From Cladorhizidae sp. MBARI D1340-BT2 (Eukaryota; Porifera; Demospongiae; Poecilosclerida; Cladorhizidae): 64,000 nt of DNA. A program made the position numbers and the translations under genes. The DNA is taken from NCBI GenBank assembly GCA_028752905.1, contig JAQNBH010000017.1:31612283-31676282 (forward strand), given 5' to 3'. The notes beneath the pieces were generated by a model. That model searched no databases. It was not told the DNA's origin and saw only the letters and a program-made list of their open reading frames with translations. Below, piece by piece: positions 34,290-46,975 of the stretch. Position 1 is the first letter of the stretch, and each line of letters starts with the position of its first letter.

Positions 34290-36796
34290 TATTCACAATT
34301 TTGTATATAAAGAGCAAATTCTTCAGCTAGTAGCATTCTGCAACTAAATACGACCCAGAGAAATACAAACCTACACAAATGGACCTCAGGAACTATTTTA
34401 CCAGAATGTAGTCCCAACTACGTCAACTAGTGATGCCTTGACTTCCACCAATTCCGAAGCATCAGTAGGTAGATCAGTGTGTTACAAAGCGCAGAAGAGG
34501 AAACTCTACAAAGCCAGGTCAGCTACAAGAAGCAGTGGGAGCAGAAATATCCTTGGGTGTACTGTGATGATCCTAAGCAGCGCATGTTCTGCAAGCTCTG
34601 CCAGAAGTGAGGAAATGCACTTTCTACACCCAGGGGTTCATGGACCACTTGTGGAATTCAGGATTGGAATCACGCTACTGAACAACTCAAGAAACACAGC
34701 CAGTCAAAATGGCACAGAGATGCTGTTATCCATGCTCGAATGGCAGAACAAGGAAAGGAGCAGAGTGTCGTACAACTGCAGTTTTCAGCAGCTGCTAAGG
34801 AGGCTGAAGAAAGGAGAGCAAAGAACAGAAACATAGTGCTTAAGCTTTTGAAATCGATATATTTTCTTGCCAAAAATCGCCTGCCCCTTACAACCACATT
34901 CGATCCCCTGGTTCAGTTGCAAATTGCAAATGGAGATGAACTACTCCAGCAACATGTCAAAGAGGGGCCACAAAATGCTCAGTACACATCCTAATTTTCT
35001 GCAGTGATGCTTTTAGAGGCCATCAATAGCTGGTTAAAATCAAGCGCACACTTCTCTGTGTTAGCTGATGAGTGTGTAGATATTAGTACTACAGAAGAGC
35101 TGTCCATCTGTTGTCGGTGGATTGTAAATGGAAAACCAGAGGAGCACTTCCTTACAGCGCTCCACATATGTGCCCAAGATGCTGCTACCATTTCAGATGC
35201 AATCAGCTCTATCCTTGAGTCGAAGAACCTGGACTATCATAAACTAATAGGCCAAGGTTATGATGGAGCAGCCACCTCTGCCGGAGAACGCAATGGAGAT
35301 CAAAAAAGGATGCAAACTCTAGCTGCACATTCCTTTTACATCCACCATGCCTGCCACAGGCTTCAACTAGCAAGCATGCAAGCTGCTAACAGTGTTCCAG
35401 AGATCAAGAAGATGTTTGGAACTATGGGAAATATATGGAAGCTCTTCTTCTACTCACCCAAGAAAGCAGAATCTCTCAAAGCAGTCCAGTCTGTCCTCAA
35501 GCTACCTGAGCTTAAGATTGTGAAGCCTAGTGATACCAGATGGTTCTCACCCGAACGCTGTGTACGGGCTATTTACTGAGAGCTTCCTGCCCTTATCGTC
35601 ACCCTACAACAGCTGTATGAGACATCAGGTGATGCTGAAGCATACGCCATGGTATTGGTGCTACTTACACTGGAGTTGCTAGTATCGTGTTCCTGTCAGA
35701 AGTTCTGGATATCCTGGCAAGGATGAATGTTTCGATGCAAAGAAAGCTACTCGATTTGAGCAGGTTACCGGTACTTCCGAAAATCACGACGGATCAACTC
35801 GAGCATCTAAAGGACGAAAGAAGTGAGTGGTTGGGTTCAGTCGAGTCTGAAATATCTCTGTTGAAGGAAAAACACGATATAACACTCGGGACACATGGAT
35901 CTGCACGAAGCCGTTGGTCTTCTATCACAACCACAGCAGAGTATCGAACTCTAGTTGCAATTCCATACGTCGATTCCCTTCTTCTAAATATTAAGAGTCG
36001 ATTTACTGATAAAGCCGTGAAGATTTTTACTGCCATATCCACATTCAGTCCCTCCCTACCACCCGCTAAAGCATCCTTACCATCATACGGCAGCGAGCAA
36101 ATCAAGATTCTTGCCGAATTCTATGGAAAAGAAGCAGAGGTTGAGTATGCGGGGACGACTTACACCTCACCTCCATTGCTTGATGGCGATGAGCTTCTTT
36201 CAGAGTGCAAGATATTTAGATGGGCTTTGCGAGTGGAGAAAAAGGCAATAATGGAACGTAAAGAAGAGTCGGTATCTTCTAGCATGCAAGAAATCCTGGA
36301 CGAGATGAACAATACGGAGGAATTTTCCCTGAAGCTATTGAACATTACAATGGCACTTCCTGTTGGCACAGCAACAGTAGATCATTCGTTTAGTCAAATG
36401 AAGTTGATTAAAACTTGTCTATGCAATCGTCTAACTGACTCGAACCTAGAACATTTAATGAAAATTAGTATAGAGGGTCCTCCATTGACCGATGTGGACT
36501 TTAATGCAATTCTCGACATTTTTAAACAGAAAAATAGACGCATTTTACTTCAATTTAGTATTATTGAACTCACTGTATTGTAATTTTCACCATACATTAT
36601 TGTATATCTTCGCTTATATATTAATTTTGTTAATAAATTGTTTATTATAATGTTGATCATTTTTGAATTTGCTATTGCTTCTACGTTCCCTTCTCTGTAC
36701 TGCTCTTTTTTTCTGTTACATAAGAAATTTCATAAATATAAATTTTTATTATGAAAATTCTTTGGGGGGGGGGGGGGCTTCCCCGTATGAAACCCT
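34290..36796 (+). mobile_element. hAT transposon (TTF-zinc-finger type), transposase decayed
   Basis: The coding order is TTF-type zinc finger (KYPWVYCDDPKQRMFCKLC, about 34545-34605), a second CxxH-like region (ATEQLKKHSQSKWHRDAVIH), the DDE start (SVLADECVDISTTEELSI, about 35055-35110) and GQGYDGAATSAG (35250). Then come HHACHRLQLAS, PSDTRWFSPERC (35530) and the C-terminal dimerisation segment (LPVGTATVDHSFSQMKLIKT, 36356-36420). Internal stops or frameshifts lie near 34610, 34992, 35576 and 35685. The right end 36779-36796 is the reverse complement of CAGGGTTTCATACGGGG, a hAT-type TIR beside a G/C run. No matching left TIR is seen; the palindrome occupies that place. Confidence 0.82.
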
Positions 36797-36799
36797 GAA

Positions 36800-38130
36800 C
36801 CAAAATATCTATTAGGCTGATAGGCTGCCCGTTGCAGACTTCACACCTTTTTTCTAACCAAACTTGTGATCTCTTGTGGTGGAAATGTAATGCCAAGCAC
36901 TCTCGAGGACAAAAGATTTCTCACCCAAAGGGACTAACAAAGGAATTGTGGCATGTCTGAATTAGCTAGTACTACTTTTAAAGAATTCTGTCACTAAATT
37001 TAGGAAGATTGGACAAGTATTATTTTAATGCTTCTGTCCAGCACTAATAATACTGATCAACATTCTTCAGTGCAGGTTCAAACTAATCTCTAGTTGAACT
37101 CACAGAATAATGCAATGCCTTCTTAATCACCAAATATCATCTTGTATGCATAAAATTTTAGAAAATATGTTCTTGATTAAAAAAGGTGGGTTCACATCAC
37201 TACCCTGGAATGTTAAGTAGCAGAGAAAGCTAATGTGGAAATAAACTAGATCTTGAGCTTCTTAGAGTAACTACCAAGAAGGATGAAAACCACTTAGAAC
37301 AGTTGCCTTCTGCCCAAAAGAAGGCTTAGAAAAAATGAAACCAGCTGGCTAATGAGGATGTGGAATTATGGTTTATAACTGAAGCATGGGTTGGTTATGG
37401 GGAGAGAGAGGTCTGGCCTTGTCTACACACATGCATGCCATAGTCCCTCTAGCCAAATTTTAGATATATACTACTATGCTGGGCTAGCATCTTTACTTCT
37501 TCATAGAGCTGTTTTCTTCTGGCTTCCCAGATATTTGGTGGTATGATGATTGGATTCATTGCTGCACGCTTTCTACAGTAAATTATGGAAACCTCTTTTG
37601 TAATTTTTGCAGCTATTGTGGATATAATTAACTGTTCACTTAAAAAACAATGACAAATCAACATTCCAGCAAAAATCTGGAAGCAAGGATAATGAAAAGT
37701 ACCAACAACTTTCCTAGTGAAGTGATTTAGGAGTAGAGGAAGACAGTTGTGTGTGTGTCTGGGGGGGGGGGGCAGGGGATTTGTATTCATGGGGTCTAGA
37801 AGATTTAACAAATATGGTAGTTGCTAGCTAGAACATGCATCTGAATGTGGACCCTGTTTTTATACTAGTGGGTTGCAGTAACTTTTCATGACAGATAATT
37901 TAAATTCAGGTAATAATGAGGTTGCTGGTCATGTAACCTTTTTTCAAGCATTAACTTTTATGAATTGTTCCTCTCTGAATGGAACAATTCACACCTTGCA
38001 TGGACACACTGGTTTCAATGTACTTGGAACTTCGACCCCTCCCCCCTCATGCTACAGCAAAGGGTAAATATATAATGCTGTGTATGTAAGTCAATTACTT
38101 ATTTTCTTCATTCATATACCGCCAGTATAC
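36800..38130. other. Intergenic DNA with G/C homopolymers; one weak exon candidate
   Basis: Mostly AT-rich sequence with a long G run at about 37761. On the minus strand an acceptor-like TTTACTGTAG near 37578 precedes an open frame, RKRAAMNPIIIPPNIWEARR, ending near 37449. It has helix-like composition, but I recognise no family. Confidence 0.35.
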
Positions 38131-38134
38131 ATAC

Positions 38135-38353
38135 CTTCTTGTGGGCCTCATTGATGTAGGTCACAGGATGTTTGCCAAAGCTTAGTGCACAACCCAGCCA
38201 TGGAAACCAGCCACCCTGCACTGGTGGAAGTCTTTTGCCAGACCAAAATCACAACAACTGAATCCAGGCAGCAGGACCCTTGGACAACCTCTACCACACG
38301 GCCAGGGATATTAAGCCTAGCAACACCGCACCAGCTACCAACGTTACCTCCAT
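38135..38353 (-). pseudogene. Orphan first exon of a cytochrome P450 (CYP7/8/39/51-like)
   Basis: The ATG at 38353 opens a 73-codon frame ending at a consensus donor AAG|GTATGT. Residues 1-20 (MEVTLVAGAVLLGLISLAVW) form the hydrophobic anchor typical of microsomal P450s. About residue 41 onward reads RLPPVQGGWFPWLGCALSFG followed by KHPVTYINEAHKK, the conserved start of the P450 fold (PPxxxGWxPWxGxxxxFGKxP). Two in-frame stops (TAG codon 21, TGA codon 35) lie between them. No later P450 exon is recognisable downstream on the minus strand before the hAT at 36796. It is probably a broken gene remnant. The short gap between the stops cannot be removed as an intron without breaking frame. Confidence 0.6.
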
Positions 38354-38620
38354 TTAAACGAACTTTGACGTTAACTCGACGCAAGCGTACGTACATTGAC
38401 CGTCCACATTCCTATTTCTCGTTCGTCTACGTTACTTGAAATCCTCTCACTTCAAGTAGCGGCTTTAGAGCAGGACCGTAAAAAGTAAATCGGACAACAC
38501 GCCCACTCTAGTAGTCTACCCTCCCCACCCCACCCATCGCACCACTTATTGGCGAGTGAGCTAGCCCACACAGTAGTGGATGATTGTCGCGCATGGCGCA
38601 TGGGGAAGACGGTTACGCCT
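38354..38620 (-). promoter_or_regulatory. CpG-bearing region upstream of P450-like exon
   Basis: The base composition rises to about half GC with several CpGs (for example CGTTACGTCGACG-like stretches and GCGCATGGCGCATG near 38588-38602), unlike the flanks. That fits the former promoter of the P450 gene. Confidence 0.35.
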
Positions 38621-38899
38621 CCCAAAATGGTGGCAAATGGTCTCGATCTCAAACAATTTGAACGAGTCCTGCACTAATGGTGAATTTTCGTCAAAAAAAA
38701 AACAACTTGTACAGCGGAGTAAAGACTCTATGATTGGAGGTGAGGGGGGGGGGCAAAAGAATCATCATGTAGTTACAGGCTAAGAAGGTGGTGGCAGAAG
38801 GGGACCAGGTGATAAAGAGAACGTTTTGAAAAATGATTATAGCTAATAAGTAAAATTAGATAATATCAATTAAAGAGCTATTATTGTTTATAGTTTCAA

Positions 38900-40950
38900 A
38901 AAAAGTTCTTCCTTCTTTCACATCTGGAAATGCAACATTTAACAAGATTTAACTTATCTGTTCTTTCGCGATGCATATGCAGTAAGCATACAGTGATTAG
39001 GCGTCTCTTGAGTTATTGAGTTTTGCAGGTAGTCTTTTATTCATTTTAGAGCAGAAAAGTATGCTCAGCTGATGAAGTGGTGACTGGAATAGTGAGATAG
39101 ATTTTTAGGAGTTTGTGATTTTCTTGAGAGCAGATTGGTATATGAAAATGTCACAAATGGTCTGAACTCAGTCACTTTCCAGATTTTGATACCATCCAAG
39201 GGTGTAGCCTTGATAATATCTGGAAGCATTTGTAAATGAATTTTTTATTTCTCCATGCCAATATCACAACTATAACCTCTTTTAGTTTTGCAGAAAGTGC
39301 CATTAGCACTATCTACCAACAATGCTCCAATGCGTTTTACAAAAAGGAAGTTTTCTTGCTGAAATCGGCTATGTAGTTAACTCTTTATATGGTCAAGTGC
39401 CTCCTTTCTATAATGATCCTCAATTGTATGCTGTGGTGTTCCTTCGTCTAATCTCCTTGGAAGCTGCCTTTGACGAGAGGCCTTCACTACCACAGAATCA
39501 TATTAGAAAGATTTGAAGTTCAGATCTGTTTGAATTCAAGTAATTGAATAGTCCTTCATGGTTATTAATTATGGCTTGCATGGCACCAATATGGGTGGTC
39601 CATCTTGTTGGGCATAACTATTTAATTCTAGAACCATGATTTGATTCCTGTTGTCTTTGCACATTCTCCAAAATAACTTCTTTTTTAGAGGACAATTTGA
39701 TCGACTGTATAATATCCATAGCAAAATTTAGTCTCTCCTTGATGGATTTGACTTTGCGGGCTACTTCTTGCAGACATAAATTAATACAGTTGGCTAGAGA
39801 GTGTACTGGTAGCTATATAATTATAGCAGGTGGAAACTTCCCTTGAAATTTCTTCCCAACACCAGTAATGTGTCCCCGAAATTTTCTGGCACAATCGTAA
39901 CCGGCCACGACAATTCTCAAACTGCATGCCTAACTGAAGAATAATTGCTGTGTAGATGGTCTTTGTCCTGGTATTATCAAGCTGAATTAATCCAACAACA
40001 TCTTCATAATATATTTCTGAAACCCACCTAATACAAATTACCAGCTATTCTCTATTTCCGATGTCTCTAGTTTCATCTGCAGGCAGTGAAAACCAATGCT
40101 GGGAAAACAACGCTGAGGCAGCATACCAGCCAAAAAAGAATGTAATAGTTTATGAGCCATTAGCTCATTACTTTAAGGTGAGTGGTATTTGCCTTCCTAT
40201 CCAAGCACATTCTGCTAAAGCTTGGTCCAATAAAGTTGCCACCTCCCCCCCAAGCATTGTCCTTTCTAACGGATAACCCTTGACGTAACAAGCAATGCAA
40301 AACACAAAGTTGATTGAGGAAGCTTTGTCGCTGCTTCTCAAATGCTTCATTAAATTGCTTTTGAACTTCGAGACTGATAGGTACACTCTTCGAATTATAA
40401 GCAGAAAGAGCATCTTTATGAGCACGAGCCAATTCTAAATCGGCTAAGACCTTTTTTCCAGTTACAAAATACGTCAGTTGAAATTAGCTAGATCAGCTTT
40501 TGTACTCGTAACACTCAAATTGGATATCTATGCTTTCAAAGAAGTACAGATTACTTGATTCGAGCCACCAAAATGGCAAAAGCATCTTGTATGAATATTT
40601 TTACCTTAATCACTAACTCTTTCACTTTTTGCCAAGAGTTTTGGATCAATTGGTTGAGATATTTCTGAAGTTGTGCAATATAACAACTATTTCTTCTGCT
40701 AGATTAGAACTACAAGCTGTCAATGATCCTAATGATGAAACTTCAGATTGTGTTAGTCCAGATTGTATTTGCTCACTCTCAAATTTATTCACAGTTGTGG
40801 TGCATCACTGTGAAGGTATCGAGCTCAAAATCATTGTCTTCATCACTATCACATTTTTATCACTTAATTCATCTTGTTCAGTCTCCAGTGGTGTTTCAAA
40901 GAGACATATAAACTCACAATAATACCACAGTATGTGGTTTATTAGACCAT
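38900..40950 (-). pseudogene. hAT transposase relic (DUF4371/ZMYM1-like), heavily decayed
   Basis: Minus-strand fragments in order are an acidic N-terminal stretch (about 40920-40720), the zinc-finger follow-on (ELARAHKDALSAYNSKSVPI, LCVLHCLLRQGLSVR, about 40435-40270), a DDE-region trace (ARKFRGHITGVGKKFQ, then VHSLANCINLCLQEVARKVK, about 39905-39745), FAMDIIQSIKLSSKK (near 39700) and weaker downstream pieces. Stops and frameshifts are frequent. TIRs are not convincing; a G run at 38743-38755 may mark one end. Confidence 0.65.
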
Positions 40951-41685
40951 GAACTTATTATTAGAAACTTACTCTGATGTCCAGGTGTGTCCTCCTCCAA
41001 GAAGAAAAAAGGGAAAAATGAAGCGATAGATGACCGACTAAATTGTAGCTTGATTCTATTAGCCCATAGCACTTCTTGCTTTGCTGTACAATGTAGCTAG
41101 TAGCTAATCACAGGACTACCATGTGACATTTATGACATCATGTACTTACACCTACAGCTATATTTAATTAAGGTGTGGTTAACCACCCCAGATTCAAACT
41201 GTCCCATGTATCACCATGACTAACCTGTTTCTTAATTTAGTACCATCTCTCTGTCCATACCTAACTTCGTAAATTATTCTTTTCTTCCCCAGCACTGCTT
41301 TTTAAAATCTGTAATTAAAAAAAAAGGACAAAAGATCCTGTACTTGGTTCATTCTTGTTTCATTTGCTTTGCTCCATATGTTCACCACCCATAAAGAAGT
41401 GTTAATGGGTCACCCATTTGAAATAATGTGGGCTTACGTAAATAATGATTTAATCTTGATATTGCTGGGCCTGTTAAGGCAATCACATATGATATTACAG
41501 CACAGGGTCGGACTATTTAGTAACTAACCTAATAACAATCTATATTAAAAATCAACAGTACTTAATTAATAAAATTATCCAGTTATGAGTGTCCCACTGC
41601 TCAAGGAGGGGGGGACGGGAAGGGACCAAAAATAATTAAGTTGCGAGCAAGAGCATAGTAAAAATATCCGTCATCCTTTCCTGTC
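40950..41685. other. AT-rich spacer, nothing recognised
   Basis: No domain, RNA gene or repeat partner is visible between the hAT relic and the RT pseudogene, apart from a G-rich tract at about 41608. Confidence 0.4.
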
Positions 41686-41689
41686 AGCC

Positions 41690-43384
41690 AGGACGGCTTG
41701 CAGAACTTTATTAGGTCTTGGTTTGTTGTTTGGCCTATTTCTGGCTTGCTTAACGTGTCATCTGGTAAGGGGTTGTGTCAGTTATTAACCCATTGGAAGC
41801 CTGTTTTCACATGTGCAGTGCAGCCAAGTTGGTCTAGCTTTGAACATGGCTTATGTACTTCACACAAATCTGCATCTCGTAACTTGTGTTCCTCTCTGCG
41901 AAATGGAGTAACATACATGGATTCACAATGTATTTCTCCACTTCTTTCATGCTGTCTGATAGCCCTGAGTAAGAACCCAGGAGTCCAACCATTGACATTG
42001 GAGACACTGTGAAGTGCATTATTGTCAATGCTGTCCTCTATGATACTAGAAGTGGTATCCAAGATGCAGCTGGGTCAATCCAGTTATGTGTGGGACAGAT
42101 ATCAGGCATAGAGGCTGCTGTTCATGCTGTGCATTCGTCATTTGAAAGAGAAGACAGTGAAGCTACATTATTGGTTGATGCCAGTAATGCCTCCAATAGT
42201 TTGAACCGTCAAGTAGTCCTTCACAGCATCAGGAGACTCTGCCCTCCCCTGGCCACCATGTTAATAAACACACACCAAGTTCTTTCACAGGAAGGAACTA
42301 CTCAGGGAAATCCACTTGCTATGCCTATGCATGCCCTAGCAACCACCAACCTCATCAAGAAGATAAAAGGAAATGGCATGCGAGTGTTGCATGCAGGTGA
42401 TGCTTCAACTGTGGGGAAAATTGCTACCTATGTATATGGTGGGATAAGGTAATTACTTCTGGGCCTGATTTTTGGTTATTCAGTTAATACTTAAAAAACA
42501 TGGCTAGCTGTAAAGAGAACACACCAAAGCTATTGCCACATTTGCTCATGGAAGTGAACGTTATTGTCGAAGGTAGACTCTACCTCAGTGCCATCAGAGC
42601 CATCGGCTCACATCATTTTATCACCACTTATGTGCAGTCCAAGGACCATGAAGGCAATCTACCTTGATGCACCTGGTTTCAATTGCTAAAACTGAGCCCC
42701 ATGTAGCATTTGCTGCACTCACTCAAAGGTTAACAAGCAAGTAGACTTACATGTGTTGTATACAGCTGCCACCCCAAAGATTAGATCACACTTACAACTT
42801 TTGGATGACATCTTTAGCTCTGAACTCATTCCAGCCTTGACTGGCAGGCCATCTCCCAAATAACTCTGAATGTGGCCTGTTTGCATTGCAATGCCAACTG
42901 GAATGGGGTGGGGTTGGGGGGGTGGGGGGGGGGGGGGGGGAGTGCTTGGGATTGTCATACCCAATGCTGATGATGAGTTCTCTGCCTCCATTGAGATTAC
43001 TAAGTCTCTATCAAATGCGATCCTATCACAAGACCAGAATTACAGCTATGAAATTATTGCTGTCCAGATAGAATCCAAAGCATGCACTCACAAACAAAAT
43101 TTACAGAACCACATCAAAAGCAGATGAACTTGGCTGAACAAAAAACTAACAAAAAGTGGGCATTGGAAAAGTCCCAAGAGAAGGGATCTTTCACATGGCT
43201 GATGACGGCTTTGGTCCAAGAGATTGGACCTTTCACATGGCTGACGACAGCTTTACCACTACAAGAACGTGCTTTCACTCTGCATAAGAGTGTGATGATG
43301 TGTGGCCCTTAGTTATGGATAGCCTCCATCAAATACACCATCAACATCTGCCTGTAGCTGCAAGTTCTCAACTGAGCATGCCCC
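41690..43384 (+). pseudogene. Reverse transcriptase pseudogene, second locus
   Basis: The clearest part is 42060-42450: DAAGSIQLCVGQISGIEAAV, ATLLVDASNASNSLNRQVVL and SQEGTTQGNPLAMPMHALAT, the RT palm of an invertebrate retroelement family with VDASN as the first catalytic Asp motif. Downstream frames give LFDDIFSSELIPALTGR-type sequence (42800-42860), SLSNAILSQDQ, WLTTALPLQERAFTLHK (43215-43290) and CKFSTEHA at about 43361-43384. The second catalytic box (YADD) has not been found. A long G run (42903-42942) interrupts the frame. The ORF is cut off by a LINE starting near 43385. Confidence 0.78.
42903..42942 (+). repeat. G-rich tract with quadruplex potential
   Basis: Runs of G separated by single T bases span about 40 nt, more than enough for four G-tracts. 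Confidence 0.7.
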
Positions 43385-43718
43385 GACTACTGTTCTTCAT
43401 ATCATTAATGATGTCGACTGTGTCATCATCATCTCTAATGGCCAAGTTGTTGTCTATGCTGAAGATATATACCAAGTGATACAGTCGCCGAGAGATTTCA
43501 TGTATGTTCAAAATGATGTCAACGCTATCTGTACATGCACCAGAACCAATTTCTTTGCATTGAACACAGATAAATGTTGCTACATTATGTTCTCCAGAAA
43601 CGCCAGCCCATGTGTTCCAGTCATTCCTCTTGTTATGTGGGAGAAATGGTCATCCAAGTTTAGGATTACAAATATCTGGGAATCACTCTGTCCAACAGCC
43701 TCTCGTGGTCCTCTCACA
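43385..43718 (+). pseudogene. LINE reverse transcriptase, 5' part (interrupted by hAT)
   Basis: INDVDCVIISNGQVVVYAED (catalytic box YAED instead of YADD), then DFMYVQNDVNAICTCTRTNF, TDKCCYIMFSR and a frame ending SLSWSSH are the palm/thumb region of a CR1/L2/jockey-type LINE. It is 5'-truncated at about 43385, where it abuts the RT pseudogene. The reading frame resumes at 46407 beyond the hAT. Confidence 0.8.
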
Positions 43719-46406
43719 GAGGCGTAGGGAGCAAATTTTGATTGGGGGGGGCACTAGATTTATGTATATATGATAATAAATGATGATTTTAAAGATAGCA
43801 AAATGATGATAATAATTATTATTATTACTGTCCAAAATATTTAATTCGTCTGTCTTCACATTGATAAAGTCTTTTGCAATAATTATTTTCTAAATTCATA
43901 TTGTCAAGTTCGATCCCTATGAACATAAGTTAGCATCATATGGTTGAGTCTTGGCTGTACATTGTATATAGCCCATAAGTATGTTTTTAGTCTTCTGAGT
44001 GCAGAAAAAGATCTTTCCGCTGTAGATGTTGTAATTGGAATTGTGAAAACAGTTTAAGTAGCTGTGAAATTTGTGAAAACAGTTCTTGACCCATGTGAAC
44101 TTCACTAAGCACCTCAGAAATTGTTCTCACATTGGTCACTTGCATAATTGGTGCACCACTACTAGTTGTATTTCTGGTTCTAATCAAATCTGGCAGCATA
44201 TAGAGCTGAGTCTGTAGTCTATCCAGATCAAAATCATTCTTGTACACACTTGGAAATCATCAGGTAGTTTAACTGTTTCACCATTGACAGCATTCAACAG
44301 AGCTTTTTCAATCATGGCTGCAACAGGCATGCCATGTTTTTGGTCAAAGTGATGTTTCAGTTCTGTAGTCATTACATCAAGAACTTCGAAATATTGCCTT
44401 CTGAAATAATCCTGTGGACTATCAAAAGCATAATTTTCATCATCTATTCATCTGGGTGTTTTTCTATATCTGGGCAATGCAGGTAGTGATATCAATTATT
44501 CTAACACCCCTTTGTAAAAATCATCAAAGTATCTGATCTAAGTCGTTCAAGGTAGCTTTCTGTAAGCTTAGCACTACCTAGAGCTTCTTCAACTGTAGTA
44601 TTTCCCCCCTGTAATGTAAGAGAGAGCTGCTCTGATCCAGAAAAAATGAGGTGAGCTAACTTTAGGCCAAAGTAAGTTCTAAACGTTTCCATTTGTGCTA
44701 GAAACCCTCCACCTTTTCTTCCGTACTCATCGTGGGTAATAGAATTGATTTCTAGCAATGTTTCACAGAGGACTGCATAATTAGCAAGAATTGAATTAAA
44801 AGCTTGTACGGACTGTCCATCTTGTTGGACAAAGGGGCTTTAGGCTTGGTGTAGCTGTAGAAAGCTGGGCTTGAAGCTGATCAAACAAAGCTGCTGACTT
44901 TGGAGAAAACCTAATTAGCTGTGATAACATCACCAAATCTAGTGCATTCCTACATTGATGGCAAGTAGATTGAAGAAACTAAATTTGTACAGTGAGCAAA
45001 ACAATGTACATAAATAGCTGATGGAAATTCTTTCTGAATTCTAGCTGCAACACCATTAAGATAGCCACTCATGTTACTAGCCCCATCATATGCTTGACCA
45101 CGGCACTGTGAAAGGGAGAGGCACAATCTAATGAAGCAATCTATCACAGCTGAAGTTATTGTCTTCACTGCATTAGTTTTGGGGAGGCAAATCATTTAAA
45201 TGGGATCTTCATGTATATTATACTCATCATCAACCTATCTGACACATACTGACAACTGCGCTTTGTGGCTGACATCTGTTGCCTCGTCAGCAACTATAGA
45301 GAACCACTCTGCTTTTCGAATATCTTCTAGTAATTGTCTCAAAAGGGACAAACAATAATTGAAATCTGATAACTGGTAAAAAAATACTTCTTTTCACTTA
45401 ACCACACGTTTAAATCAGGGACATAATTATTATTGATTTTAAAAGCTGATAGAGGTTACCTTCCATTTCATCGTGACCACAAACACAAAGAGCTAAACCT
45501 TGTCGCAGAAGGTATCTCAAAGAAGCAAAGAAGATAACTGTACATGAAGGTTACTTTGATGTACATTTTGATCAGTTGAAATCTGTTTGTCAAGAAGTGC
45601 CTTAATGCTATCATGGTTTAAACATTCAAGCTTGAAAATGGACTGCCTGTGTATATTCGATGAGGCATGCTGATGGAATTTTTCCTGAGATTTCTTCCAA
45701 TTATCAAAGCCAGTCAAGACAAATGCATCTTCACCTTTTTTAGATAATGAATATGGCAGTACCTGCAGTAAGCACAGAAAGCTCGATTTCTAGTTGTGCA
45801 TAATCTAAGCCAGAGGAAAGATTCATGCCATCTTGGAGAAAAACTACGCCTTTTCTTTCTCTGCTGCTTACGTGTATTTTCCATTGAACTGGCATCTTGG
45901 GGCTGAAATGGAATTGGCCATACTTCACAGCATTCAGAATGACAGTCACATGGGTCACCAAGTGAGTCAGAAGATGCTTCCTCCAAGGGAATAGCTTGAA
46001 CATCAGGTTGGGATGTAGATGCCTGTCCTTGATCACTAGGTGCTGAAGGATGAAATTTAAGAGTGGACTGCTTGTACTTCTTCAAAGAAAGTGGTTTTCC
46101 ATTCCGACTGCACTGTAGCAGCAGCTGCTCAACTTTACCTATTCTAGCCAGAGTCCCAAAGGTCAAGCTGTACTGTGTAAGCTGTGGTTTGTCACTCTGT
46201 ACAATAAAATCAACACACACACACAGTCCTGATTTTGTCCTGTAGTGATAAGTTTATTGTTTGTCCCAGAACTAGTCTCTATCTAAGCTAGCTATCAATA
46301 AATGCAAGAAACTTTGTATAGCTTTGTTACGTACTCATGCCATTTTAGTTGGGGGGGGGGCATGTGCCCCCTGTACCCCCCCCCCCCCCCCATTCCTACG
46401 CCTATG
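43719..46406 (-). mobile_element. hAT transposon nested in a LINE, TIRs and target duplication visible
   Basis: The ends CAGAGGCGTAGG (from 43717) and its near-inverse CCTACGCCTATG (to 46406) are hAT-type TIRs, each followed inward by G or C runs. TCTCACA occurs on both outer flanks (43712-43718 and 46407-46413), consistent with the 7-8-bp target duplication of hAT elements. The LINE reading frame is uninterrupted if the insertion plus one target copy is ignored. The transposase lies on the minus strand. Confidence 0.88.
43915..46220 (-). pseudogene. Transposase of nested hAT (TTF zinc finger, ZMYM1-like)
   Basis: In order on the minus strand: a Ser/Gln-rich N-terminus; the TTF zinc finger SFSPRWHESFLWLRLCTTRN followed by RAFCAYC (about 45860-45770); FDNWKKSQEKFHQHASSNIH (45710-45650); EWFSIVADEATDVSHKAQLS (about 45310-45260); CRGQAYDGASNMSGYLNGVA and VHCFAHCTNLV (45110-44990); and the C-terminal ERSFSALRRLKTYLWAIYNV dimerisation motif (about 44020-43965). 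Several frameshifts and stops (near 45715, 45520, 45190, 44950, 44500) make it inactive. Length and order match the family. Confidence 0.82.
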
Positions 46407-46975
46407 TCTCACATAACGAACATTTGCAATAAAAGCAGGATGATGATTTACAATAAATTCTATACTCGCTCACAGTCAGACACTCTCCTAAGTCTTTACA
46501 TTGTGGTAGTATACCCCTATCTTGAGTATGCTTATACCATTTGGGATCCCCAACTCAAAAAACATATTGAGAAATTAGAATGAGTAGAGAAGTTTTGCAT
46601 TGAGAGTTTGTGGGATTGGAACTGCTTGTGAGAGTCTATTGTTTTTTGCAGATATTACTTCTCTCTTGAAACTCTATTTTCTCTACAACTTTGTTAATGG
46701 CCTTGCTATTTGTGACACACTTCCTCTCACTTACAGAGAATCATTATTTTCAAATAGAGTTCGATCCATCAATAACACGTCTCTAGTTCAACCTTTTGAA
46801 CGTATGACATCACATGCAAACTCATTCTTCCCATCAGCCATTCATCTGTGGAACTCACTTCCTTCAGACATTTGGGAAGATCTACTTTGCCCTTATTCAA
46901 AAGGGCTACTATGTAATCACTACTTGAATAATGTTTTCCGTTATAATGTTAATGTACTATTTGGATAATGGAAAT
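46407..46975 (+). pseudogene. LINE reverse transcriptase, 3' part
   Basis: ITNICNKSRMMIYNKFYTRS, LSLYIVVVYPYLEYAYTIWD and KKHIEKLE continue the LINE frame from 43718. After a stop and frameshift near 46580, LYFLYNFVNGLAICDTLPLT, RSINNTSLVQPF, FFPSAIHLWNSLPSDI run to the stop at 46966-46968. This is the usual LINE C-terminus. An A/T-rich 3' tail follows. Confidence 0.82.
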
